A stretch of DNA of 64,000 nt from Enterobacter cloacae (GTDB lineage Bacteria > Pseudomonadota > Gammaproteobacteria > Enterobacterales > Enterobacteriaceae), in NCBI RefSeq assembly GCF_011078175.1, contig NZ_JAALCJ010000010.1, forward strand, positions 52,736 through 116,735. Reading direction: 5' to 3'. The position numbers and the translations under genes are program-made. Under the pieces are notes generated by a model. It was not told the origin of the DNA. It was given only the letters and a program-made list of their open reading frames with translations, and did not search any database. Below, in pieces: positions 36,458-46,330 of this stretch; the first letter of the stretch is position 1, and each line of letters opens with the position of its first letter.

Positions 36458-37354
36458 TTATACAAAAAGTGACAAAAAAGAGCGGGTTTGATCACAGTCG
36501 GGTATACCCGCGCGCCCGCCGGGCCTGGTACATTTCAGGGCTGCGACGGCGCTGGCAAAACGCACCGCGTCAGTGGCGGACGCTTGCTGCGCCAGACTAA
36601 CCGCCAGCGCACCGTGGAAAACGTCACCCGCTCCTGTTGTATCAACAACCTCAACCTCAAAGCCAGGCTGATGACATACCCTGCCGCTTTCCAGCCAGAA
36701 GCAGCCGTCCCGTCCCTGCGTAACGTACACATGTCCATTTGTGAGCATTTGTGCTTTTTTCAGCGCGCCTTCGGTTTCATCCCGCTGCGTTAAACGCCGC
36801 AGTCCCGGCGCGGAGAAGGCCGCGTGATCGCTTAAGGCGATCAGCTCCGTGATATCCTGCGGGGTAACATCCGCATCCAGCAATGTCGGTACGCCCTGCT
36901 GGCGGGCCAGGGTAAATGCCTGTTTTGCCCCGTCATGCCAGCGCACGTCGGCTAAGACAATGTCCCACTGGGAGAAATCGATTTCATGCAGCCAGTCTGC
37001 CGCCGCAGGCAGGTCGGGGCTGGGGTAGTTCGCAATTACGCGCTCCCCGCTGGCATCCACCAGCACCGCAGATTGTGACGATCGGGCACCGTTAAATATG
37101 CGCGTGTAGCGGGTGTTCACCCCCAGGGATTCCAGCTCCGCGAGCAGCCGTCTGCCGGTATCGTCGTCCCCCACCCGGCCAATAAAATCCACTTTCGCGC
37201 CCAGTTTCGCGGCAGCCACCGCCGCAGTAGCCGCGGGGCCGCCCCCCACTTCCGTATAGTCTTTCGCGACATATTTCCCACCTTCCTTCGGTAAATCATC
37301 GAGATACCAGATGCGATCCAGCACGGTAATGCCGACACAAACGATGCGAGTCAT
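36458..37354 (-). CDS. yihV: 6-deoxy-6-sulfofructose kinase
   Basis: PfkB/ribokinase-family kinase that phosphorylates sulfofructose to sulfofructose 1-phosphate. 298 residues from MTRIVCVGITVLDRIWYL, the E. coli length. The glycine motif EVGGGPAATAAVAAAKLGA and the C-terminal catalytic signature DTTGAGDVFHGALA (base Asp) are present; the C-terminus GRAGIPDCDQTRSFL is strongly conserved. Divergent from yihU and co-directional with csqR. Confidence 0.96.
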   Translation of the reverse strand: MTRIVCVGITVLDRIWYLDDLPKEGGKYVAKDYTEVGGGPAATAAVAAAKLGAKVDFIGRVGDDDTGRRLLAELESLGVNTRYTRIFNGARSSQSAVLVDASGERVIANYPSPDLPAAADWLHEIDFSQWDIVLADVRWHDGAKQAFTLARQQGVPTLLDADVTPQDITELIALSDHAAFSAPGLRRLTQRDETEGALKKAQMLTNGHVYVTQGRDGCFWLESGRVCHQPGFEVEVVDTTGAGDVFHGALAVSLAQQASATDAVRFASAVAALKCTRPGGRAGIPDCDQTRSFLSLFV

Positions 37355-37419
37355 GGTGATTCCTTCTGCGATTTCTGATGCCTTCATTTTAATTTCACCA
37401 AATGTTTAAAAAGTGACCC

Positions 37420-37490
37420 GTGTCAATTTTTTGACTATAAATTACAAATACGATCAAAAACAGACACCACAAACGCGCAAAAATTGACAC
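37420..37490. promoter_or_regulatory. Inverted operator pair in the yihV-yihU gap, probable CsqR sites
   Basis: GTGTCAATTTTT (37420-37431) is repeated in perfect inverted form as AAAAATTGACAC (37479-37490). The resemblance extends to GTGA/GTCA bases outside both. The copies are about 59 bases apart between the divergent starts. Binding by CsqR is inferred from position only. Confidence 0.65.
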
Positions 37491-37509
37491 GATGTGACAG
37501 GAGAGAGGC

Positions 37510-38400
37510 ATGTCAGCAATCGCATTTATCGGCTTAGGACAGATGGGCGCGCCAATGGCGAAAAATCTGTTGAAACAGGGCCACCAGCTTAACGTTTTTG
37601 ATGTAAACCCGCAGGCGGTTCAGGCGCTGGTTGATAGCGGCGCTCGGGCGGCGGCAACGCCCGCTCAGGCCGCAACGGATGCCGAATTCGTGATCACTAT
37701 GCTGCCAAACGGCGACCTGGTGCGCAGCGTGCTGTTCGGCGAGCACGGCGTGTGCGAAGGGTTATCCCGCGACGCGCTGGTGATTGATATGTCCACCATT
37801 CACCCGCTGCAAACCGATGCCCTGATCCGCGACATGGCTGAGCGTGGCTTCAGTCTGATGGACGTGCCCGTCGGACGCACCTCTGACCATGCCATTGCCG
37901 GCACGCTGCTCCTGCTCGCAGGCGGGACGGTGTCGCAGGTTGAGCGCGCCACCCCCGTATTAATGGCAATGGGCAATGAGCTGATTAACGCCGGCGGGCC
38001 GGGCATGGGCATCCGCGTGAAGCTCATCAATAACTACATGAGTATCGCCCTGAATGCCCTTTCCGCCGAGGCCGCCGTGCTGTGCGAAGCGCTTGGCCTC
38101 TCCTTTGACGTGGCGCTCAAGGTTATGAGCGGCACACCTGCGGGTAAAGGCCACTTCACGACATCCTGGCCGAACAAGGTGCTGAAAGGGGATCTTTCTC
38201 CCGCCTTCATGATCGACCTTGCACATAAGGATCTGGGGATCGCCCTCGACGTGGCCAACCAGCTCCACGTCCCGATGCCGCTGGGTGCCGCCTCCCGCGA
38301 AGTTTACAACCAGGCACGCGCCGCCGGGCGCGGGCGCGAAGACTGGACAGCCATTCTTGAACAGGTTCGCGCTTCTGCCGGGCTGAAAAAATCACACTGA
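37510..38400 (+). CDS. yihU: 3-sulfolactaldehyde reductase
   Basis: Beta-hydroxyacid dehydrogenase-type NADH enzyme that reduces sulfolactaldehyde to 2,3-dihydroxypropanesulfonate. 296 residues (E. coli 298). Rossmann motif [14 protein letters not shown] (8-21), substrate motif [15 protein letters not shown] and catalytic Lys171 in [10 protein letters not shown]. The Arg of VGRT, thought to read the sulfonate, is kept. First gene of the plus-strand sulfoglycolysis operon. Confidence 0.96.
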   Translation: MSAIAFIGLGQMGAPMAKNLLKQGHQLNVFDVNPQAVQALVDSGARAAATPAQAATDAEFVITMLPNGDLVRSVLFGEHGVCEGLSRDALVIDMSTIHPLQTDALIRDMAERGFSLMDVPVGRTSDHAIAGTLLLLAGGTVSQVERATPVLMAMGNELINAGGPGMGIRVKLINNYMSIALNALSAEAAVLCEALGLSFDVALKVMSGTPAGKGHFTTSWPNKVLKGDLSPAFMIDLAHKDLGIALDVANQLHVPMPLGAASREVYNQARAAGRGREDWTAILEQVRASAGLKKSH

Positions 38401-38417
38401 TACAAAAGGACTGAGGA

Positions 38418-39293
38418 ATGACGATGTACACCCTGAAAGATATCACCCGACCTTCCGGCGGTTTTGCGATGCTGGCTGTGGATCAGCGTGAAGCAATGCG
38501 CCTGATGTTTGCAGCCGCAGGCGCGCCGGTGCCGGTAACCGACCAGCACCTGACGGATTTTAAGGTCAACGCGGCAAAAATTCTGTCGCCGTACGCCTCG
38601 GCGATCCTCGTCGACCAGCACTTCTGCTATCGCCAGATTGTCGAGCAGCAGGCCGTGGCCAAAAGCTGCGCGATGATTGTGGCAGCCGACGAGTTTATTC
38701 CGGGGAACGGTATTCCGGTCGACAGCGTGGTGATCGACAAGAACGTCGACGCGCAGGCGGTCAAACGCGATGGCGGCAAGGCGCTGAAGCTGCTGGTGCT
38801 GTGGCGCAGCGATGAAGATCCGCAGCAGCGCCTGGAGATGGTGAAGGCGTTCAATACGCTGTGCCACGACAACGGGCTGCTGAGCATTATCGAGCCGGTG
38901 GTGCGTCCACCGCGCCGCGGCGCCGCGTTTGACCGCGAGCAGGCGATTATCGATGCGGCCAAAGAGCTGGGCGATAGCGGTGCCGACCTCTACAAAGTGG
39001 AGATGCCGCTGTTCGGTAAAGGTACGCAGCAGGAACTGCTGGCCGCCTCGCAAAAGCTGAACGAGGAAATCAATATGCCGTGGGTGATCCTCTCTTCCGG
39101 CGTGGATGACAAGCTCTTCCCGCGCGCGGTGCAGGTTGCCATGCAAGCGGGCGCGTCAGGCTTTTTAGCCGGTCGCGCCGTGTGGTCGTCCGTGGTGGGG
39201 CTGCCGGATACTGAAATGATGCTGCGCGACGTCTCTGTGCCAAAACTACAGCGTCTGGGTGAGATCGTCGACGAAATGATGGCTCGCCGCTAA
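38418..39293 (+). CDS. yihT: 6-deoxy-6-sulfofructose-1-phosphate aldolase
   Basis: Class I aldolase that cleaves sulfofructose 1-phosphate to dihydroxyacetone phosphate and sulfolactaldehyde. 291 residues (E. coli 292). Schiff-base Lys193 lies in [11 protein letters not shown] at the E. coli position. Two starts, ATG 38418 and ATG 38424, are possible; the first matches E. coli length, the second has GAGGA at better distance. Confidence 0.96.
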   Translation: MTMYTLKDITRPSGGFAMLAVDQREAMRLMFAAAGAPVPVTDQHLTDFKVNAAKILSPYASAILVDQHFCYRQIVEQQAVAKSCAMIVAADEFIPGNGIPVDSVVIDKNVDAQAVKRDGGKALKLLVLWRSDEDPQQRLEMVKAFNTLCHDNGLLSIIEPVVRPPRRGAAFDREQAIIDAAKELGDSGADLYKVEMPLFGKGTQQELLAASQKLNEEINMPWVILSSGVDDKLFPRAVQVAMQAGASGFLAGRAVWSSVVGLPDTEMMLRDVSVPKLQRLGEIVDEMMARR

Positions 39294-39306
39294 GAAGGAA
39301 CCGAAC

Positions 39307-40548
39307 ATGAAATGGTTTAACACCCTGAGCCATAACCGCTGGCTCGAACAAGAGACCGACCGTATTTTCGATTTCGGTAAAAACGCCGCCGTGCCGACCG
39401 GCTTCGGCTGGCTGGGCAATAACGGCCAGGTGCGTAGCGATATGGGCACGCATCTGTGGATCACCGCCCGCATGCTGCACGTGTATGCAGTGGCCGCCAA
39501 TATGGGTCGCCCCGGGGCGTATGCCCTGGTTGAGCACGGCATTAATGCCCTCAACGGCCCGCTGCGCGACAAACAGCACGGCGGCTGGTACGCCTGTGTT
39601 AACGATGAAGGCGCGATCGACGCCTCCAAGCAGGGCTATCAGCACTTCTTTGTGCTGCTGGGCGCGGCAAGTGCCGTCACCACTGGCCACCCGGCGGCCC
39701 GCAAACTGCTGGACGATGCGATTGAGGTGATCGAGCGCTATTTCTGGAGCGAGGAAGAACAAATGTGCCTCGAATCCTGGGACGAGGCCTTTAGCAAAAC
39801 CGAAGATTATCGCGGCGGCAACGCCAACATGCACGCCGTGGAAGCCTTCCTGATCGTCTATGACGTCACGCACGACCGCAAGTGGCTCGACCGCGCCCTG
39901 CGCATCGCCTCGGTGATTATTCACGACGTGGCGCGCAAAGGGGAGTACCGCGTTAACGAACACTTCGACACGAACTGGAATCCAATCCGCGATTACAACA
40001 TCGACAATCCTGCCCATCGCTTCCGCGCCTACGGCGGTACGCCGGGCCACTGGATTGAGTGGGGCCGCCTGATGTTGCACCTGCGCGCCGCGCTGGAAGC
40101 CCGTTTTGAAACCCCGCCGGAGTGGCTGCTGGACGATGCGAAAGGACTGTTCCACGCCACCATCCGCGACGCCTGGGCACCGGACGGGGCCGATGGTTTC
40201 GTCTACTCCGTAGGCTGGGACGGCAAGCCTATTGTCCGTGAACGCGTGCGCTGGCCAATCGTCGAGGCCATGGGCACGGCGTACGCGCTGTATACGGTCA
40301 CTGGCGAGGCGCAGTACGAAGCCTGGTATCAGAAGTGGTGGGACTACTGCATCAAGTACCTGATGGACTACGAGAACGGTTCCTGGTGGCAGGAGCTGGA
40401 TACCAATAACGAAGTGACCACCAAAGTCTGGGACGGCAAGCAGGATATTTACCATCTGCTGCACTGCCTGGTGATCCCCCGCCTGCCGCTGGCGCCGGGC
40501 TTAGCCCCTGCCGTAGCCGCCGGATTACTGGATAGCCTGGCCAAATAA
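39307..40548 (+). CDS. yihS: Sulfoquinovose isomerase
   Basis: Acylglucosamine-2-epimerase fold enzyme that converts sulfoquinovose to sulfofructose. 413 residues, E. coli length. Catalytic His383 lies in [14 protein letters not shown], and a second conserved His in the [10 protein letters not shown] segment near 218 as well as the CRP-like alpha/alpha barrel pattern are present. In E. coli yihR lies between this gene and yihQ; here only 16 bases separate them. Confidence 0.96.
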   Translation: MKWFNTLSHNRWLEQETDRIFDFGKNAAVPTGFGWLGNNGQVRSDMGTHLWITARMLHVYAVAANMGRPGAYALVEHGINALNGPLRDKQHGGWYACVNDEGAIDASKQGYQHFFVLLGAASAVTTGHPAARKLLDDAIEVIERYFWSEEEQMCLESWDEAFSKTEDYRGGNANMHAVEAFLIVYDVTHDRKWLDRALRIASVIIHDVARKGEYRVNEHFDTNWNPIRDYNIDNPAHRFRAYGGTPGHWIEWGRLMLHLRAALEARFETPPEWLLDDAKGLFHATIRDAWAPDGADGFVYSVGWDGKPIVRERVRWPIVEAMGTAYALYTVTGEAQYEAWYQKWWDYCIKYLMDYENGSWWQELDTNNEVTTKVWDGKQDIYHLLHCLVIPRLPLAPGLAPAVAAGLLDSLAK

Positions 40549-40564
40549 TAAAGACGGAGTTTTT

Positions 40565-42589
40565 ATGCGTACCCTACACAATATAAATCTGAAAAATAAT
40601 GAAAATGGTTTCACCCTCAGCTGGGAAAACCACCTGATTTTGTCCCACTCTGCGGATGCTCCCTGCCTGTGGATTGGCGCAGGTGAGGCGGATATCGAGA
40701 TGTTTCGCGGCAATTTCAGCATCAAGGACAAACTGAACGAAAAGATCGCGCTGACGGACGCAACCGTCACGCAGCAAAGCGCGGGCTGGGCGATCCGCTT
40801 TACCCGTGGCGATGCGGTGAGCGCGACGCTGCTGGTGGGCGTCGATGCCGAAGGCCGTCTGGAGCTGAAGCTTAAAAACGATGCCACCCGCCATAACCGC
40901 ATCTGGCTGCGGCTGGCGGCCCAGCCTGAAGATCACATTTACGGCTGCGGCGAGCAGTTCTCTTATTTCGATCTGCGCGGCAAGCCGTTCCCGCTATGGA
41001 CCAGCGAACAGGGCGTGGGCCGTAACAAGCAAACCTACGTCACCTGGCAGGCCGACTGCAAAGAGAACGCGGGCGGCGATTACTACTGGACCTTCTTCCC
41101 GCAGCCCACCTTCGTGAGCACCCAGAAGTATTTCTGCCACGTGGACAACAGCTGCTATATGAACTTTGACTTCAGCGCGCCGGACTTCCACGAGCTGGCG
41201 TTCTGGGAAGATAACGCCACGCTGCGCTTCGATTGTGCCGAAACGTATGTCGATCTGCTGGAAAAACTCACCGGCCTGCTGGGGCGCCAGCCTGAACTGC
41301 CTGACTGGGTTTACGACGGCGTGACGCTGGGTATTCAGGGCGGCACCGAGGTCTGCCAGCAGAAGCTCGACGTCATGCGCAAAGGCGGCGTGAAGGTGAA
41401 CGGCATCTGGGCGCAGGACTGGTCCGGCATTCGCATGACCTCCTTCGGCAAACGCGTGATGTGGAACTGGAAGTGGAACAGCGACCTGTATCCACAGCTC
41501 GACGAGCGTATTCCACAATGGAAACAGGAAGGCGTGCAGTTCCTCTCCTACATCAACCCGTACGTCGCCAGCGACAGAGACCTCTGCGAAGAGGCGGCGA
41601 AGCGCGGCTATCTGACCAAAGATGCCGACGGCAAGGACTACCACGTCGAGTTCGGCGAGTTCTACGCAGGCGTTATCGACCTGACCAATCCTGAAGCCTA
41701 TGACTGGTACAAAGAGGTCATCAAAAAGAATCTGATCGAACTGGGCTGCGGCGGCTGGATGGCCGATTTCGGGGAATACCTGCCGACCGATACTTTCCTG
41801 CACAACGGCGTTAGCGCGGAGATTATGCATAACGCCTGGCCTGCCCTGTGGGCGAAGTGTAACTACGAGGCGCTGGAGGAGACCGGTAAGCTCGGCGAAA
41901 TCCTGTTCTTCATGCGCGCGGGCTACACCGGTAGCCAGAAGCACTCGGTGATGATGTGGGCAGGGGATCAGAACGTCGACTGGAGCCTTGACGACGGTCT
42001 GGCATCCGTGGTGCCGGCTGCGCTCTCTCTGGCGATGACCGGGCATGGCCTGCACCACAGCGATATCGGCGGGTATACCACCCTGTTCGAGATGAAGCGC
42101 AGCAAAGAGCTGCTGCTGCGCTGGTGCGATTTCAGTGCTTTTACGCCGATGATGCGTACCCACGAAGGGAACCGTCCTGGCGATAACTGGCAGTTTGATG
42201 GCGATGCGGAAACCATCGCGCACTTCGCGCGCATGACCACCGTCTTCACCACGCTGAAGCCGTATATCAAAGCCGCCGTCGCGCAGAACGCCAAAAGCGG
42301 CCTGCCGGTGATGCGCCCGCTGTTCCTGCACTACGAGGACGACGCGCGCGCCTACACGCTGAAATACCAGTACCTGTTTGGCCGCGATCTGCTGGTGGCG
42401 CCGGTTCATGAAGAGGGACGCCGCGACTGGTCGCTCTATCTGCCGCAGGACACCTGGGTCAATGCGTGGACCGGCGAAACCTGCCTTGGCGGTGACGTGA
42501 CCGTTGATGCCCCGCTCGGCAAGCCGCCGGTGTTCTATCGCCAGCACAGCGAATGGGCAGATCTGTTTAGCACCTTACGTCATATTTGA
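40565..42589 (+). CDS. yihQ: Sulfoquinovosidase (GH31)
   Basis: Releases sulfoquinovose from sulfoquinovosyl glycerides. 674 residues (E. coli 678). Nucleophile Asp401 in GGWMADFGEYLP and acid/base Asp468 in WAGDQN, each four below E. coli numbering. The sulfonate-reading residues are kept at the same offset: Gln284 and Trp286 in AQDWSG, Arg297 and Trp300 in GKRVMWNWKW, and Tyr504. So true sulfoquinovosidase specificity, not a general alpha-glucosidase, is well supported. Confidence 0.97.
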   Translation: MRTLHNINLKNNENGFTLSWENHLILSHSADAPCLWIGAGEADIEMFRGNFSIKDKLNEKIALTDATVTQQSAGWAIRFTRGDAVSATLLVGVDAEGRLELKLKNDATRHNRIWLRLAAQPEDHIYGCGEQFSYFDLRGKPFPLWTSEQGVGRNKQTYVTWQADCKENAGGDYYWTFFPQPTFVSTQKYFCHVDNSCYMNFDFSAPDFHELAFWEDNATLRFDCAETYVDLLEKLTGLLGRQPELPDWVYDGVTLGIQGGTEVCQQKLDVMRKGGVKVNGIWAQDWSGIRMTSFGKRVMWNWKWNSDLYPQLDERIPQWKQEGVQFLSYINPYVASDRDLCEEAAKRGYLTKDADGKDYHVEFGEFYAGVIDLTNPEAYDWYKEVIKKNLIELGCGGWMADFGEYLPTDTFLHNGVSAEIMHNAWPALWAKCNYEALEETGKLGEILFFMRAGYTGSQKHSVMMWAGDQNVDWSLDDGLASVVPAALSLAMTGHGLHHSDIGGYTTLFEMKRSKELLLRWCDFSAFTPMMRTHEGNRPGDNWQFDGDAETIAHFARMTTVFTTLKPYIKAAVAQNAKSGLPVMRPLFLHYEDDARAYTLKYQYLFGRDLLVAPVHEEGRRDWSLYLPQDTWVNAWTGETCLGGDVTVDAPLGKPPVFYRQHSEWADLFSTLRHI

Positions 42590-42597
42590 TAAGGCTC

Positions 42598-42619
42598 GCC
42601 CGCAGGGAAACCTGCGGGC
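42598..42619 (+). other. Intercistronic stem-loop between yihQ and yihP
   Basis: GCCCGCAGG and CCTGCGGGC form nine base pairs closed by a GAAA tetraloop. No T-run follows. It may shield the 3' end of the yihQ mRNA. Confidence 0.6.
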
Positions 42620-42634
42620 AGACGGAGAACAATA

Positions 42635-44017
42635 ATGAGTCAACATACTTCCGATCCGGCAACCCTACGCCTGCCGTTTAAAGAAAAACTCGCCTACGGG
42701 ATGGGCGACCTCGGCTCTAACATCCTGCTGGATATCGGCACGCTGTATCTGCTGAAGTTTTACACCGACGTGCTGGGGCTGCCTGGCACCTACGGTGGGA
42801 TCATCTTCCTGATTGCGAAGTTTTTTACCGCCTTCACCGACATGGGCACCGGGATCATGCTCGACTCCCGGCGCAAAATCGGCCCGAAAGGGAAATTCCG
42901 CCCGTTCGTGCTGTACGCGGCGTTCCCGGTGACCCTGCTGGCGATTGCCAACTTCGTCGGCACACCGTTTGAGGTAACCGGCAAAACGGTGATGGCAACC
43001 GTGTTGTTTATGCTGTACGGCCTGTTCTTCAGCATGATGAACTGTTCTTACGGCGCGATGGTGCCCGCCATTACCAAAAACCCGGACGAGCGCGCCTCGC
43101 TGGCCGCGTGGCGTCAGGGCGGCGCCACGCTTGGCCTGCTGCTCTGTACCGTCGGCTTTGTCCCGGTGATGAACCTGATTGAAGGTAACGACCAGCTTGG
43201 CTACATCTTTGCCGCGACCCTGTTTTCGCTGTTCGGGCTGTTCTTTATGTGGTGGTGCTATAAGGGCGTTACCGAGCGTTACGTCGAGACGCAGCCTGCT
43301 AACCCGACGCAGAAACCGGGGCTGTTGCAGTCGTTTCGCGCCATCGCCGGGAACCGTCCGCTGTTTATCCTGTGCATCGCTAACCTGTGCACGCTGGGTG
43401 CTTTTAACGTCAAACTCGCCATCCAGGTCTACTACACGCAATACGTGCTGAACGACCCGATCCTGCTGTCGTATATGGGCTTCTTCAGCATGGGCTGTAT
43501 TTTTATCGGCGTCTTTATGATGCCCGGCGCGGTGCGGCGTTTCGGCAAGAAAAAGGTTTACATCAGCGGGCTGACGATTTGGGTGGCAGGCGACCTGCTC
43601 AACTACTTCTTCGGCGGCGGCTCGGTGAGTTTCGTGGCGTTCTCCTGCCTGGCGTTTTTCGGTTCCGCGTTCGTGAACAGCCTGAACTGGGCGCTGGTCT
43701 CCGATACCGTGGAGTATGGCGAGTGGCGCACCGGCGTGCGCTCCGAGGGGACGGTCTATACCGGCTTTACCTTCTTCCGTAAGGTATCCCAGGCGCTGGC
43801 GGGCTTCTTCCCGGGGATCATGCTGACGCAGATCGGCTATGTGCCCAACGTGGTGCAATCCGCCGGCACGGTTGAAGGGCTGCGGCAGCTGATATTTATC
43901 TACCCGAGCCTGCTGGCGGTTATCACCATCGTGGCGATGGGCTGCTTCTACAACCTCAACGAGAAGATGTATGTGCGCATCGTGGAAGAAATTGAACTGC
44001 GCAAACGTACGGCATAA
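42635..44017 (+). CDS. yihP: Sulfoquinovose-cluster GPH transporter YihP
   Basis: Glycoside-pentoside-hexuronide cation symporter family, 460 residues (E. coli 461), twelve helices. N-terminal family signature KLAYGMGDLGSNILLDIGTLYLLKFYTDVLG. Neighbouring yihO is a clear paralogue. In E. coli one of the two is proposed to import sulfoquinovosides and the other to export dihydroxypropanesulfonate; YihP is usually named as the exporter, not proven. Symbol assigned by position next to yihQ. Confidence 0.92.
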   Translation: MSQHTSDPATLRLPFKEKLAYGMGDLGSNILLDIGTLYLLKFYTDVLGLPGTYGGIIFLIAKFFTAFTDMGTGIMLDSRRKIGPKGKFRPFVLYAAFPVTLLAIANFVGTPFEVTGKTVMATVLFMLYGLFFSMMNCSYGAMVPAITKNPDERASLAAWRQGGATLGLLLCTVGFVPVMNLIEGNDQLGYIFAATLFSLFGLFFMWWCYKGVTERYVETQPANPTQKPGLLQSFRAIAGNRPLFILCIANLCTLGAFNVKLAIQVYYTQYVLNDPILLSYMGFFSMGCIFIGVFMMPGAVRRFGKKKVYISGLTIWVAGDLLNYFFGGGSVSFVAFSCLAFFGSAFVNSLNWALVSDTVEYGEWRTGVRSEGTVYTGFTFFRKVSQALAGFFPGIMLTQIGYVPNVVQSAGTVEGLRQLIFIYPSLLAVITIVAMGCFYNLNEKMYVRIVEEIELRKRTA

Positions 44018-44027
44018 ATGACGAGAT

Positions 44028-44049
44028 AGAGCGCCCTGCGGGGCGCTCT
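44028..44049 (+). other. Intercistronic stem-loop between yihP and yihO
   Basis: AGAGCGCCC (44028-44036) pairs with GGGCGCTCT (44041-44049) over a TGCG loop; no T-run follows. yihP is thus bracketed by hairpins on both sides. Confidence 0.6.
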
Positions 44050-44060
44050 GAGGATCGACC

Positions 44061-45485
44061 ATGAAACATAATACTGATCCGTTAACCCTGAAACTGAGCC
44101 TGCGTGAGAAGTGCGCCTACGGGATGGGCGATTTTGGCTCGAATCTGATGCTGTGTATTGGCACGCTGTATCTGCTGAAGTTTTACACCGATGAACTGGG
44201 CATGCCGGCGTTCTATGGCGGCATTATTTTCCTCGTCGCCAAGTTTTTCACCGCGTTTACCGACATGCTGACCGGGGTGCTGCTGGACTCCCGGCGTAAT
44301 ATCGGCGCGCGGGGGAAATTCCGGCCATTCATTCTCTACGCCTCCGTCCCGGTGGCGCTGGTGGCCACGGCGCAGTTTATGGCCAACGACTTTAGCCTGA
44401 CGGTGAAAACGGCGCTCGCCACGGTGCTCTTTATGCTGTTTGGCCTCAGCTATAGCCTGATGAATTGCTCTTACGGCGCGATGGTTCCGGCGATAACCAA
44501 AAACCCGAACGAGCGCGCGCAGCTTGCCGCCTGGCGTCAGGGCGGCGCAACGGTGGGGCTGCTGCTCTGCACCGTCGGCTTTATGCCGATTCAGGCGCTA
44601 TTCGTCAGCCAATCCTCACTCGGTTATCTGGTGGCCGCGCTGGTGTTTGTGACGGGTGGCCTGTTCTGCATGTGGTGGTGCTACAGCGGGGTGAAAGAGC
44701 GCTACGTGGAGCTCACGCCCGATCACCATAAGCCCGGCATTCTGAAATCGTTCTGCGCGATTTTCCGCAATCCGCCGCTGCTGGTGCTGTGCATCGCCAA
44801 CCTGTGTACCCTCGCCGCGTTTAACATCAAGCTGGCGATTCAGGTCTATTACACCCAGTACGTGCTGAACGATCTGCACCTGCTGTCGTGGATGGGCTTT
44901 TTCAGCATGGGCTGCATTCTGATTGGCGTGTTTCTGGTGCCCGGCGCGGTGAAGCGCTTCGGCAAGAAGCCGGTCTATCTGGGTGGGCTGACGCTGTGGG
45001 CAGTGGGCGACGTGCTGAATTTCTTCTGGGGGACCAGCTCCCTGCTGTTCGTGCTCTTTTCCTGCATGGCCTTTTTCGGCACGGCGTTTGTGAACAGCCT
45101 GAACTGGGCGCTGGTGCCAGATACCGTCGATTACGGCGAATGGAAAACCGGCATCCGCGCCGAGGGGTCGGTTTACACCGGTTACACCTTCTCGCGCAAA
45201 ATATCCGCCGCCCTCGCTGGCTTCCTGCCAGGCATCATGCTGACCCAGATTGGCTACGTTCCCCATGCCGTGCAGAGCGCGGGCACGCTGCTTGGGTTGC
45301 GTCAGCTTATTTTCCTCTGGCCGTGCGGCCTGGCGATCGTTGCCGCCGTCACCATGGGGCTGTTTTATAAACTCAACGAAGCGCGCTTCGCCTTTATTAT
45401 CGAGGAGATTGGAAAACGGAAAAAACAATCAGCGAATACCCCTGAGATAACCACCAACAATAAAGCGTCAGCAGTCACTTTATAA
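44061..45485 (+). CDS. yihO: Sulfoquinovose-cluster GPH transporter YihO
   Basis: 474 residues (E. coli 467), twelve helices, start MKHNTDPLTLKLSLREKCAYGMGDFGSN. Strong similarity to YihP throughout (shared FKFYTDxLG, NCSYGAMVPAITKNP and MGFFSMGCI segments) indicates tandem duplication. Proposed sulfoquinovose or sulfoquinovosylglycerol importer by E. coli analogy. The C-terminal tail (about 20 polar residues after EIGKRKKQ) is longer than in YihP. Confidence 0.92.
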   Translation: MKHNTDPLTLKLSLREKCAYGMGDFGSNLMLCIGTLYLLKFYTDELGMPAFYGGIIFLVAKFFTAFTDMLTGVLLDSRRNIGARGKFRPFILYASVPVALVATAQFMANDFSLTVKTALATVLFMLFGLSYSLMNCSYGAMVPAITKNPNERAQLAAWRQGGATVGLLLCTVGFMPIQALFVSQSSLGYLVAALVFVTGGLFCMWWCYSGVKERYVELTPDHHKPGILKSFCAIFRNPPLLVLCIANLCTLAAFNIKLAIQVYYTQYVLNDLHLLSWMGFFSMGCILIGVFLVPGAVKRFGKKPVYLGGLTLWAVGDVLNFFWGTSSLLFVLFSCMAFFGTAFVNSLNWALVPDTVDYGEWKTGIRAEGSVYTGYTFSRKISAALAGFLPGIMLTQIGYVPHAVQSAGTLLGLRQLIFLWPCGLAIVAAVTMGLFYKLNEARFAFIIEEIGKRKKQSANTPEITTNNKASAVTL

Positions 45486-45559
45486 CAATAAATCCGGCCA
45501 ATATGTCCTTCCTGTTTATCAGGAGGAAGGCCTTTCTGTACCTGATACATGGACAAATT

Positions 45560-46252
45560 ATGAAAAGAATCATCACCGTACTGATCGTGTCGTCTGTGTC
45601 CTGCCCGGTTTTTGCCGGAGCCTATGTTGAAACGCGCGAAGCTTACAACACCGCCTCTGAGCTGCACGAGGTGATCCTCCGTGCGGGCTATAACTTCGAT
45701 ATGGGCGCGGGACTGATGTTCACCAATGCCTATAACGTGGGGAAATGGGATGAGCTAAAGCACAGCTATAACGAAATCGAGGGGTGGTATCCATATCCAC
45801 TCTTCAAACCGACCGACAAACTGACCTTTCAGCCCGGCGGGTTAATTAACGACAGCAGCGCAGGATCGGGTGGCGCGGTTTATTTAGATACCAACTATAA
45901 ATTTACGGACTGGTTTAATCTGACGTTCCGCTATCGCTATAACCATAACAATTACGATACGCCGGACTATAACGGGCAGATGGATAAGAACGACACGCAT
46001 GAATTCGCCAACTACTGGAACTTCAAAGTGACGGATGCGTTTTTCTACACCTTTGAGCCGCACTTTTTCCAGCGGGTGAATGATTACCACAGCAAAAATG
46101 GCAAAGACCATCACTGGGAAATCACCAATAAATTCAGCTATAAGATCGACAGAAACTGGCTGCCGTATCTTGAGCTACAGTGGCTGGACCGATGGAATGA
46201 TTACAACCGCGAGCAGTACCGGATCCGTTTAGGGTTGCGGTATTCGTTCTAA
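45560..46252 (+). CDS. ompL: Outer membrane porin OmpL (KdgM family)
   Basis: 230 residues, E. coli length. Signal peptide MKRIITVLIVSSVSCPVFA, then a beta-barrel rich in alternating aromatics ending LGLRYSF with the terminal Phe of porins. KdgM-family porins admit acidic oligosaccharides; here sulfoquinovosides are the likely cargo from context. ATG 45560 starts the signal peptide; an earlier in-frame ATG is not needed. Terminator follows immediately. Confidence 0.93.
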   Translation: MKRIITVLIVSSVSCPVFAGAYVETREAYNTASELHEVILRAGYNFDMGAGLMFTNAYNVGKWDELKHSYNEIEGWYPYPLFKPTDKLTFQPGGLINDSSAGSGGAVYLDTNYKFTDWFNLTFRYRYNHNNYDTPDYNGQMDKNDTHEFANYWNFKVTDAFFYTFEPHFFQRVNDYHSKNGKDHHWEITNKFSYKIDRNWLPYLELQWLDRWNDYNREQYRIRLGLRYSF

Positions 46253-46255
46253 TAA

Positions 46256-46283
46256 AAAAGCCGCTGATCGCTCAGCGGCTTTT
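46256..46283. terminator. Bidirectional terminator between ompL and typA
   Basis: AAAAGCCGCTGA (46256-46267), loop TCGC, TCAGCGGCTTTT (46272-46283): twelve perfect pairs with A and T runs on both sides. Confidence 0.9.
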
Positions 46284-46287
46284 CGTT

Positions 46288-46318
46288 GCCGGGTGGCGCT
46301 TGCGCTTACCCGGCCTAC
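46288..46318. repeat. REP element
   Basis: GCCGGGTGGCGCTTGCGC with TTACCCGGC (46288-46314), single palindromic unit followed by CTAC, between the terminator and the typA end. Confidence 0.75.
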
Positions 46319-46330
46319 GGCATAACCGAA

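Noticed and set aside
40994..42547. 517-codon open frame on the minus strand
   Set aside because: Antisense to yihQ, whose catalytic residues are all present; composition is that of a shadow frame.
42635..45485. yihP and yihO as an assembly duplication
   Set aside because: They differ throughout in sequence, spacing and C-terminus, and the same pair exists in E. coli.
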